Below are positions 5,812 through 12,391 of a DNA stretch of 16,087 nucleotides, in pieces. The stretch spans positions 1 through 16,087 of the forward strand of contig NZ_JBDSPJ010000009.1 of NCBI RefSeq assembly GCF_039912695.1. The letters are read 5' to 3'. Origin of the DNA: Pseudolysinimonas_A sp039912695 (GTDB lineage Bacteria; Actinomycetota; Actinomycetes; Actinomycetales; Microbacteriaceae). The notes beneath the pieces are model-generated. The model made no database searches. It was not told the origin of the DNA and worked only from the letters and a program-made list of their open reading frames with translations. Within the stretch, counting starts at the first letter, position 1, and every line of letters begins with the position of its first letter. The position numbers and the translations under genes are program-made.

Positions 5812-6327
5812 ATGGCGAACAAGGAAGCCAACGTCGCCGAGTTGACGGACAAGTTCCGTACCTCGAACGCGATCGTGCTCACCGAGTACCGCGGGCTCAC
5901 GGTCGCGCAGCTCAAGCAGCTCCGCGCGAACCTCCGTGAGAACGCGAGCTATGCCGTGGTGAAGAACACGCTCACCAAGATCGCGGCGAACGAGGCTGGC
6001 ATCAGCACGTTCGACGCCGAACTCGTCGGCCCGTCGGCCCTCGCGTTCGTGCACGGCGACACCGTCGCCGTCGCGAAGGCGCTGCGTGACTTCTCCAAGG
6101 CGAACCCTCTGCTTGTGGTCAAGGGAGGCTATTTCGATGGCGCTCCGCTGACCGCTGCCGAGGTAGGCAAGCTCGCTGACCTCGAGACCCGAGAGGTGCT
6201 GCTGGCAAAGCTGGCTGGCGCCATGAAGGCCTCGCTGTTCGGAGCCGCCTACATGTTCAACGCCCCGCTCGCGAAGGCCGTCCGTACGGTCGACGCTTTG
6301 CGTGCGAAGCAGGAGTCGGGCAGCTGA
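5812..6327 (+). CDS. rplJ: 50S ribosomal protein L10
   Basis: A 171-residue protein, the normal size for L10. It starts at the ATG at 5812 with AGAAGGA ending 6 nt upstream. The N-terminal MANKEANVAELTDKF, the ITE/VLTEYRGLTVAQLKQLR segment (about 18-36), NASYAVVKNTLTKIA (about 44-58) and the KGGYFDG segment are all standard for bacterial L10. The C-terminal helices (about 140-171) bind L7/L12 dimers to form the ribosomal stalk, which recruits translation factors. Free L10-L12 complex is also the known repressor of its own operon through the mRNA leader. rplL follows after 39 nt. Earlier open bases upstream of 5812 are leader, not coding. Confidence 0.98.
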   Translation: MANKEANVAELTDKFRTSNAIVLTEYRGLTVAQLKQLRANLRENASYAVVKNTLTKIAANEAGISTFDAELVGPSALAFVHGDTVAVAKALRDFSKANPLLVVKGGYFDGAPLTAAEVGKLADLETREVLLAKLAGAMKASLFGAAYMFNAPLAKAVRTVDALRAKQESGS

Positions 6328-6366
6328 CGCTGTCCCGATACGAATCAAGAAAACTAGGAGTAAATC

Positions 6367-6753
6367 ATGGCAAAGCTCAGCACTGACGACCTGCTTGAGG
6401 CGTTCAAGGACCTGACCCTCATCGAGCTCTCGGAGTTCGTCAAGAAGTTCGAGGAGACCTTCGAGGTCACCGCCGCAGCCCCCGCCGCCGCCGCTCCGGC
6501 TGCCGGTGGCGGAGCTGCCGCTCCGGTCGAGGAAGAGGAGAAGGATTCCTTCGACGTCGTCCTCGAGTCCGCGGGTGCCGCAAAGATCGCCGTCATCAAG
6601 GAGGTGCGCACCCTCACCAGCCTCGGCCTCGGCGAGGCGAAGGCCCTCGTCGATGGCGCTCCCGCCAACGTGCTGGAGGGTGTCAACAAGGACGCCGCCG
6701 AGAAGGCCAAGGCCCAGCTCGAAGGCGCCGGCGCGACCGTCACCCTCAAGTAA
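6367..6753 (+). CDS. rplL: 50S ribosomal protein L7/L12
   Basis: A 128-residue protein of standard length. The start is fixed by AGGAG at 6356-6360, 6 nt before the ATG. The N-terminal dimerisation and L10-binding part (1-33, MAKLSTDDLLEAFKDLTLIEL) is followed by an Ala/Pro/Gly hinge (about 37-55), then an acidic EEEEKDSFDVVLE start of the C-terminal domain. That domain carries the conserved KIAVIKEVRTLTSLGLGEAKALVD segment that contacts elongation factors. Several dimers sit on one L10 at the ribosomal stalk. It shares the rplJ transcript, which ends at a strong hairpin just downstream. Confidence 0.98.
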   Translation: MAKLSTDDLLEAFKDLTLIELSEFVKKFEETFEVTAAAPAAAAPAAGGGAAAPVEEEEKDSFDVVLESAGAAKIAVIKEVRTLTSLGLGEAKALVDGAPANVLEGVNKDAAEKAKAQLEGAGATVTLK

Positions 6754-6765
6754 CTCAGCTTCACT

Positions 6766-6802
6766 CGAAAGGCCCCGTTCCACGTCGGAACGGGGCCTTT
6801 CG
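6766..6802 (+). terminator. Strong terminator after rplL
   Basis: A perfect 16-bp stem (6766-6781 with 6787-6802) encloses a 5-nt ACGTC loop, starting 12 nt after the rplL stop. The core is AAAGGCCCCGTTCC with its exact complement. The right arm ends TTTCG and there is no long T run, which is common for actinobacterial terminators. It separates the ribosomal operon from the ABC transporter gene. Confidence 0.9.
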
Positions 6803-6838
6803 CCATCTCAGGCTCCGGCGCGCGCGGCACTCAGACCG

Positions 6839-6844
6839 TAGGCT
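6839..6844 (+). promoter_or_regulatory. -10 box (TAGGCT) of a leaderless ABC transporter transcript
   Basis: TAGGCT is followed by 7 nt and then the GTG at 6852. The same hexamer and spacing precede the cystathionine beta-synthase ATG at 13957. There is no convincing -35 element or Shine-Dalgarno sequence, consistent with a transcript that begins at the start codon. Confidence 0.55.
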
Positions 6845-6851
6845 TCGTCGG

Positions 6852-8804
6852 GTGAGTATGGCGGGGCGCGGGACGGGGTCGGGCGGTCGCGGCGTCGGCG
6901 GGCGAGATGCCGATGTCCAGAAGGCCCAGAACGCTCAGGCCCCGCGCATCCCGGATTTGATTGCCCGGATCGGTGATCTGTTTCGACCGCACGCGCGGAT
7001 GCTGACGGTGACGATCGCGCTCGTTCTGGTCTCGGCCGCGCTGGGGGTCCTGCCCCCGCTGTTGACTCAGCGCGCTTTCGATGACGGGCTATTTCCCGCG
7101 TCCGGGGGGCCGAACTTTCCCGTCCTGCTTCAGTTGGTCGCTCTCATGGTGCTGGTCTGGTTCGTGTCGGCCGCTCTCGGGGTCGGGCAGAGCTACTTCA
7201 CCGCCCGGATCGGCAACAGTGTGATGGGTGCTCTGCGGGTGCGGCTGTTTTCGCACTTGCAGCGGATGGAGCTCGGGTTCTTCACTCGCACCAAGACGGG
7301 GATCATCCAGTCGAGGTTGCAGAACGACGTCGGCGGCGTCGCCGGAGTGTTGAGCAACACCATTCAGAGTGTCGTCGGCAACACCGTGACGGTGATCGCG
7401 GCCCTCGTCGCGATGCTGCTGCTGAGTTGGCAGATGACGATCGTCGCGGTGGTGTTGTTCCCGATCCTGTTGATCGTTCAGCGTCGCGTCGGCCAGGTGC
7501 GAGCTCGCATCGCGACGAAGACGCAGGAGTCGTTGTCGGAGATGACCTCGATCACGCAGGAAACGCTGAGCGTTTCGGGCATCCTGCTCGCGAAGGCCTT
7601 CAACCAGCAGGCCGCCGAAGTAGGCCGCTATCAGGACGAGAACGAACGCCAGATCGCCCTCCAGGTTCGTCAGGCGATGGCCGGGCAGTGGTTCTTCGCG
7701 ATCGTCGGAGTCGTGCTGTCGGTGATTCCCGCCGCAACCTACTTGGTCGCGGCCTGGCTGATTGGCCACGACATCCCGGTGACAGCGGGAACGATCGTTG
7801 CGTTCACGACGGTGCAGGCACGGTTGATGTGGCCGCTGATGGGGCTCCTTCGCGTCGCGCTCGACCTGCAGACCTCTCAAGCACTGTTCGCCCGAATCTT
7901 CGAGTACCTCGACCTGGTGCCCTCGATTGTCGACGCGCCCGACGCCACTCCGGTGTCGCCGGCAGCCCTGGGCCGCGTCGCTTTCGACAACGTCGTGTTT
8001 CGCTATCCCGATGTTCCCCCGGAGGGCACGGCGACCCTCAAGGGGATTTCGTTCTCGCTCGAGCCGGGACAGTACGCGGCGTTCGTCGGACCGTCGGGTG
8101 CCGGCAAGACCACGATCTCGTATCTGGTGCCCCGGCTTTATGAGGCGTCCGAGGGTCGGGTGGTGTTTGCCGGAGAGGATGTTCGCAACCTCACCCATGA
8201 CTCGCTGATCGGCTCGATCGGAATAGTGAGCCAAGAGACCTACCTTTTTCACGCCACGATCGCCGAGAATCTGAGGTACGCCAAACCGGATGCGACGGAT
8301 GCCGAGCTCGAGGCGGCGGCGCGGGCGGCCAACATCCACGAAACGATCGCGTCATTCCCCGATCGGTACGACACCGTCGTCGGCGAGCGCGGCTACCGGC
8401 TGAGTGGGGGCGAGAAGCAGCGGGTCGCGATCGCACGGGTGCTCCTCAAAGATCCCGCGGTGCTGATCCTCGATGAAGCGACCAGTGCTCTCGACACCGT
8501 CTCGGAGCGCATCGTGCAGCGCGCACTCGATGACGCGTCGAAGGGCCGCACCACACTGGCCATCGCACACCGGCTGTCGACCGTTGTGAACGCCGACGTG
8601 ATCTTCGTCATCGAGGCGGGGCACCTGGTCGAGCGCGGTACGCACGGCGAGCTGATCGCCGAGGGGGGCATCTACGCTCGACTGTTCGCCGAACAACTCG
8701 AGGACGGCGCGATGGATGCCGAGGTCAGTTCCGCTCTGCCAGCATCTGCTGCATCGCCACGATCTCGGCCTTCTGGGCGCGCTGGATCCCGGCCGCGAGA
8801 CTGA
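6852..8804 (+). CDS. ABC exporter, fused transmembrane and ATPase domains (MsbA/MDR-like half-transporter)
   Basis: A 650-residue half-transporter that should dimerise in the membrane. After a Gly/Arg-rich N-terminal stretch, the type IV exporter membrane domain runs from about 48 to 345 with six helices. The ATPase domain (about 374-615) has every motif: Walker A GPSGAGKT at 413-420, Q-loop Q461, signature LSGGE at 518-522, Walker B VLILDE at 537-542, D-loop SALD and H-loop H573 in AHRLST. The A-loop Tyr is Y385 in FRYPD. It is therefore an active exporter ATPase by sequence; the substrate (lipid, peptide or drug) cannot be told. It starts at GTG 6852 with a leaderless signature; ATG 6858 is an alternative. 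No partner half-transporter is adjacent, so a homodimer is likely. The last 26 residues overlap the convergent DUF305 gene and look non-conserved. Confidence 0.92.
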   Translation: MSMAGRGTGSGGRGVGGRDADVQKAQNAQAPRIPDLIARIGDLFRPHARMLTVTIALVLVSAALGVLPPLLTQRAFDDGLFPASGGPNFPVLLQLVALMVLVWFVSAALGVGQSYFTARIGNSVMGALRVRLFSHLQRMELGFFTRTKTGIIQSRLQNDVGGVAGVLSNTIQSVVGNTVTVIAALVAMLLLSWQMTIVAVVLFPILLIVQRRVGQVRARIATKTQESLSEMTSITQETLSVSGILLAKAFNQQAAEVGRYQDENERQIALQVRQAMAGQWFFAIVGVVLSVIPAATYLVAAWLIGHDIPVTAGTIVAFTTVQARLMWPLMGLLRVALDLQTSQALFARIFEYLDLVPSIVDAPDATPVSPAALGRVAFDNVVFRYPDVPPEGTATLKGISFSLEPGQYAAFVGPSGAGKTTISYLVPRLYEASEGRVVFAGEDVRNLTHDSLIGSIGIVSQETYLFHATIAENLRYAKPDATDAELEAAARAANIHETIASFPDRYDTVVGERGYRLSGGEKQRVAIARVLLKDPAVLILDEATSALDTVSERIVQRALDDASKGRTTLAIAHRLSTVVNADVIFVIEAGHLVERGTHGELIAEGGIYARLFAEQLEDGAMDAEVSSALPASAASPRSRPSGRAGSRPRD

Positions 8805-9360
8805 CGACCTGGCTGTTGTCGGTGCGGGCAAGCACCGCGTCTGCCATCTCGACACCACCCTGATGGTGGGCGATCATCAGCGTCAGAAACAGTCGCACCG
8901 CCTCATCGCCGGATGCCGCGGTGAGTTGGGCGATCTGATCCTCGGTTGCCATCCCCGGCATCCCGTTGGGCGCGGTCGGGTCCATCTGGTGACCGCCCTG
9001 CGACGCATCAAGGGTCGGGAGGAGGGTCCACGTCATCGCTGGGGCGGACGACGCCTGCGGGAGGTCCCAGGCCTGGAGCAGACCGTACATCTGGCCCGAC
9101 TGCGTCGCCTGCGAGACGGCGATGTCGTACGCGAGTTGCCGCACGGCCTCGTCGTCGGTGCGATCGCGCACGAGCAACGCCATCTGTACGGCCTGAGCGT
9201 GGTGCACCTGCATGTCCCGCAGGAACCCGGCAGCAGCGCTCTCAGTTGTTGGGGTCACCGCAGCGGGTGAGACCGCGCGACCGGCGAGAAACCCGCCCCC
9301 CGCGAGAAGGAGGCCGATCACCACGAGGGCCGCGACGATCCGCCCCGGCGGCCGGGTCAC
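8725..9360 (-). CDS. DUF305 family protein, membrane-anchored
   Basis: A 211-residue protein from the GTG at 9360, whose last two bases are the first two of the DUF3105 stop (GTGA). The frame is open further upstream inside DUF3105, but the GTGA overlap is the typical coupled start. One N-terminal helix or uncleaved signal (about 8-27) is followed by an extracytoplasmic four-helix domain with two His-His motifs, RDMQVHHAQAVQMALL (H53/H54) and LTLMIAHHQGGVEMADAVL (H165/H166). It is also rich in Met (M50, M60, M91, M126, M134, M137, M162, M172, M203, M206). DUF305 has a ferritin-like fold. His/Met richness and frequent placement near copper genes suggest metal handling, but a reaction is not established. 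It is cotranscribed with the DUF3105 gene before it. Confidence 0.88.
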   Translation of the reverse strand: MTRPPGRIVAALVVIGLLLAGGGFLAGRAVSPAAVTPTTESAAAGFLRDMQVHHAQAVQMALLVRDRTDDEAVRQLAYDIAVSQATQSGQMYGLLQAWDLPQASSAPAMTWTLLPTLDASQGGHQMDPTAPNGMPGMATEDQIAQLTAASGDEAVRLFLTLMIAHHQGGVEMADAVLARTDNSQVVSLAAGIQRAQKAEIVAMQQMLAERN

Positions 9361-10037
9361 GACTGCTTGCCGGGACCGTCGATCCCACCCGTGCACGGCG
9401 CGCTCGGCTCGGGCGAGTCGGGTGAACGCCAGTACTGTTCGATGAAATCTTGCACAGTGGGGTCCCCAACATCCGTGAAGCGCAGCTGGGCGCCCCAGGC
9501 TGAGATCGCCATCTGATCGCCGATTCCCGGGTAGGGCGAGAGGATCGCGTAGGTGGTGGGAGTGAGCTTCTCCAGAGCGGTGATCTCGGCGGCGGACGTC
9601 GTCGCCGGGTCGTAGGTGATCCAGACCGAGCCGTGTTCGAGGGCATGCACAGCGTTCTCGTTCTGCTGCTTCACGTCGTAGACGCCGCAGTTCAGCCAGA
9701 CCGGATTGTGCGGGCCGCCAACCGGAGGGGTCTGCGGGTAGGTGACCGAGGTGGTGACGTGGGTTGCTTCGAGGCCTGGGTAGAGCTGCACGCGCTCCTT
9801 GAGCGGCCCGGTGAGCGGTGCTGATTGCGGCGGGTTCGCGTTGACGATGACCACGGTCGTGACGACGCCGATCACCAGGGCGATCGCGACGATCGCGGCG
9901 ATGATTCCGAACCGTCGGGTGCGCGTGCGCGCCTGCTCTTGCTTCTTGAAAGCGGCCATCTGGAGGGCACGCTTGTCGGCGCGCTGTTCCTTGACGGTCG
10001 GCGGCTTCGCGGCGGGACGGTTCGGGGGCGTGGCCAT
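9357..10037 (-). CDS. DUF3105 family membrane-anchored protein
   Basis: A 226-residue protein from the ATG at 10037, chosen because AAGGAGA lies 7 nt upstream in the minus-strand direction. A charged cytoplasmic N-terminus (1-42, Lys/Arg/Gln-rich, probably helical) precedes one transmembrane helix (about 43-66). The extracellular DUF3105 domain has the family signature PPVGGPHNPVWLNCGVYD (104-121) and NAVHALEHGSVWITYDP (128-144). H93, H110, C117, H131, H135 and C215 are candidate metal or disulfide residues. The function is unknown. The GTGA overlap with DUF305 indicates a two-gene operon whose products sit on the outer face of the membrane, possibly together. The upstream 133 nt are shared with the divergent cyclase gene. 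Confidence 0.88.
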   Translation of the reverse strand: MATPPNRPAAKPPTVKEQRADKRALQMAAFKKQEQARTRTRRFGIIAAIVAIALVIGVVTTVVIVNANPPQSAPLTGPLKERVQLYPGLEATHVTTSVTYPQTPPVGGPHNPVWLNCGVYDVKQQNENAVHALEHGSVWITYDPATTSAAEITALEKLTPTTYAILSPYPGIGDQMAISAWGAQLRFTDVGDPTVQDFIEQYWRSPDSPEPSAPCTGGIDGPGKQS

Positions 10038-10129
10038 GACGCTCTCCTTATTGGTAGACGAGTCCTCTGATTCTGCGGCATCCAGCCGGATCAATGCTGA
10101 ACCCGCTCCGGATGCGCCGAGGACCCGGC

Positions 10130-10135
10130 TAAAGT
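10130..10135 (+). promoter_or_regulatory. Candidate -10 box (TAAAGT) before the cyclase-like gene
   Basis: TAAAGT lies 35 nt before the GTG at 10171 and just upstream of an imperfect 14-bp palindrome (10142-10155). No -35 hexamer is recognisable at 17 nt. The gene itself has a good GGGAGG ribosome-binding site (10159-10164), so a leadered transcript is expected. Weak evidence. Confidence 0.3.
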
Positions 10136-10141
10136 GAGTCA

Positions 10142-10155
10142 ACTCAAGCTCGAGT
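10142..10155. promoter_or_regulatory. Imperfect palindrome in the divergent cyclase/DUF3105 intergenic region
   Basis: ACTCAAGCTCGAGT matches its own reverse complement at 6 of 7 pairs. It sits between the candidate -10 box and the ribosome-binding site of the cyclase-like gene, where a bound dimeric regulator could block transcription. It may equally be chance. Confidence 0.25.
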
Positions 10156-10170
10156 GCCGGGAGGCGTGTT

Positions 10171-12384
10171 GTGAGTGTTGCCGACGCGCCGGGCGACCCT
10201 ATTTCGGCGTCCCTCCCGCAGGTACGCAAACGTCGCACCCTGAGCATCAAGTCACTGCTGCTCCTCATGCTGCTGCTGGTTAGCGTCGGCTCCAACGTTG
10301 TCGTCGGCGTCATCGGCTACGTCAACGGCACCGACTCCCTCAGCAAGGCTGCCAACGCGCGACTCATCGAGGTGCGTGACTCGCGCGCCCGCGAAGTCGT
10401 CAACCTGTTCTCGACGATCCAGAACTCGATGCTCCTGGCTAGCCGCGACGATTCGGTCGTGAACGCCGAGATCGCCTTCTCGAACGCGTTCTCGGCGCTC
10501 GACAACGTCGGCGAAACGGCGGATGCCGGCAAAGCCGCCAGTCCCGGATCTGCTGCTGGCGTGCTCACGGCCGACCAAGAGGCGCAGCTCGACGCGTACT
10601 TCACGGATGACTTCGGGCCCAAGTTGAACGCCGCCACCCACGAGCAGTCCGATGCGTCGAGCTTCATCCCGACGTCGGCTGCGGCGCGCTACCTGCTCTT
10701 CCACTACGTGATTGAGGGCGGCGATACGCCGTCGTCCGTCGACGATGCGGGGGATGGCAGCGCGTGGTCGACAGCGCATGCCGAGTTCCACGACTACCTG
10801 CGTCGGCTCGCCTCACTCTCGGACTACCCCGATCTGGTGCTGATCTCAGGTTCCGGCCAGATCGTGTACTCGGTCGGCAAGAGCGTCGACCTCGGTGCCG
10901 ACCTGGTCTCAGGACCGTACAGCTACACGAACCTTGCGCTGGCGTACCAGAAGGCGATGTCGGGCAACCGGCTCGACTCGGTGACGTTCAGCGACTTCGG
11001 ACCCTACGCGCCCGCGCTCGACGACCCGACAGCGTGGGCCGTTGCGCCTCTCGCGAGCGACGACGCGATCGTCGGGGCGATCGCGGTGCGCCTGCCGGTT
11101 GACCGCATCAACAACGTCATGACAGGTGGCGAGAACTGGGCCGAGGGCGGGCTCGGCCAGACCGGTGAGGCCTACCTCGTCGGCTCCGACAACACCATGC
11201 GCTCGCTGTCGCGCCAACTGGTCGAAGATCCGCAGGCCTACCAGAAGGCAGCGATCGCAGCGGGGCTTTCGGCGGATGATGCCCAGCAGGCGGTCTCCAG
11301 CGGACAGACCCTGTTGCTGCAGACGGTGAACACCCAAGCCGCCAACCTCGCCCTCAAGGGTCAGACCGGCACGATCAGTTCCGGCAACTATCTCAACCAG
11401 CAGACGATCGCGGCCTACGCCCCGGTGACTCCGGCCAAGGGGATCAATTGGGGCATCATCGCCGAGATCGACTCGAGCGAAGCACTCGCACCGGTTGAGG
11501 AGTTTACGAGTCGGCTCGCGATCTCGTCCGCCATCCTGGTGGGCATCGTCTCGCTGATTTCGGTGATCATTGCCAGCGCAGCCGTCCGACCGCTGCGCCG
11601 ACTTCGGGATGCCGCTCGTCGCATTGCCGCGGGCGAGACCGGAGTGCAAGTGGATGTCGGCGAGAGCGACGAACTGGTCGACGTCGGCACGGCGTTCAAC
11701 GAGATGAGTCGCAGCCTTGAGCTGAAGAACTCGCTCCTCGAAGAGCAGCGGCAAGAAAACGAACGGCTGCTGCGCACCCTCATGCCCGAGACCCTCGCGA
11801 AGCGGTACCGCGAGGGTGCGAAGACGATCGTCGAAGACCACCAAGAGGTCACCGTCCTATTTGCCGACGTCGTCGGCTTCGAGGAGTACGGTCGCGGCCT
11901 CGGGTCAGAGAAATCGCTCGACCTGCTCAATGAGATCTTCCGTGCGTTCGACGAGGCGGCCGAAGAGCACGGCGTTGAGCGCGTTCGCGGTACTCGGCAG
12001 GGTTACCTCGCCAGCTGCGGGCTCACGGTGCCGCGAGTCGACCATGCGCGGCGCGCGTTCGCCTTCGCGATGGAGATGGCGAAGATCATCGATCGATTCG
12101 GAGCGCAGCAGGGCGCGACCCTCAGCATCCGAGTCGGGCTAGACACCGGCACCGTGACGAGCGGCCTGGTCGGCCGGTCGAGCATGGCCTACGACCTGTG
12201 GGGTGACGCCGTCAGCCTCGCGTTCCGGCTGCAGGGTGGCGCGACCGAGAACGGCATCTTCCTGACCCAGCGCGTTGTCGACAAAATTCCCGACACCCTG
12301 CCCTACACCGACTCGGGCGTCGTCGAGACAACCGGCGGATGGCAGCGTGTCTGGCGCGTCGACCCGACCGCCGTCACGGGCTGA
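10171..12384 (+). CDS. Membrane class III nucleotide cyclase homologue with degenerate active site
   Basis: A 737-residue protein starting at a GTG with GGGAGG 6 nt upstream. Order of parts: cytoplasmic N-terminus, helix at about 28-50, a large extracytoplasmic region (about 51-445) resembling Cache-type sensors, helix at about 449-470, HAMP (about 471-523), a short coiled coil (about 516-536), then a class III cyclase catalytic domain (about 557-730). Against canonical cyclases, FADVVGF keeps metal residue D566 and YDLWGD keeps D675; R686 is kept. The Lys that selects adenine is R606, the second metal Asp is Q610 and the transition-state Asn is S682. Normal adenylate cyclase activity is therefore doubtful. 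The frame is intact throughout. An MscS channel gene follows with its start 7 nt after the stop. Size and order recall M. tuberculosis Rv2435c, from memory. Confidence 0.85.
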   Translation: MSVADAPGDPISASLPQVRKRRTLSIKSLLLLMLLLVSVGSNVVVGVIGYVNGTDSLSKAANARLIEVRDSRAREVVNLFSTIQNSMLLASRDDSVVNAEIAFSNAFSALDNVGETADAGKAASPGSAAGVLTADQEAQLDAYFTDDFGPKLNAATHEQSDASSFIPTSAAARYLLFHYVIEGGDTPSSVDDAGDGSAWSTAHAEFHDYLRRLASLSDYPDLVLISGSGQIVYSVGKSVDLGADLVSGPYSYTNLALAYQKAMSGNRLDSVTFSDFGPYAPALDDPTAWAVAPLASDDAIVGAIAVRLPVDRINNVMTGGENWAEGGLGQTGEAYLVGSDNTMRSLSRQLVEDPQAYQKAAIAAGLSADDAQQAVSSGQTLLLQTVNTQAANLALKGQTGTISSGNYLNQQTIAAYAPVTPAKGINWGIIAEIDSSEALAPVEEFTSRLAISSAILVGIVSLISVIIASAAVRPLRRLRDAARRIAAGETGVQVDVGESDELVDVGTAFNEMSRSLELKNSLLEEQRQENERLLRTLMPETLAKRYREGAKTIVEDHQEVTVLFADVVGFEEYGRGLGSEKSLDLLNEIFRAFDEAAEEHGVERVRGTRQGYLASCGLTVPRVDHARRAFAFAMEMAKIIDRFGAQQGATLSIRVGLDTGTVTSGLVGRSSMAYDLWGDAVSLAFRLQGGATENGIFLTQRVVDKIPDTLPYTDSGVVETTGGWQRVWRVDPTAVTG

Positions 12385-12391
12385 GGCCGCA

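Noticed and set aside
4708..6783. Two abutting long minus-strand open frames (354 and 336 codons) opposite the surface protein, rplJ and rplL
   Set aside because: They run across a promoter, an intrinsic terminator and two ribosomal protein genes; translations are low-complexity. Shadows.
7089..8339. Long open frame on the minus strand (416 codons) opposite the ABC exporter
   Set aside because: It is a shadow of the exporter in high-GC DNA: Arg/Asp/His/Gln-rich low-complexity translation, no recognisable domain, and the plus-strand protein has every ABC motif.
10038..10313. N-terminal extension of the DUF3105 frame
   Set aside because: It overlaps the divergent cyclase gene and its control region; the ATG at 10037 has a good AAGGAGA ribosome-binding site.
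10171..12384. Possibility that the cyclase gene is a pseudogene
   Set aside because: The frame is intact for 737 codons with all domains in order, a good ribosome-binding site and normal codon bias; only specific active-site positions differ.
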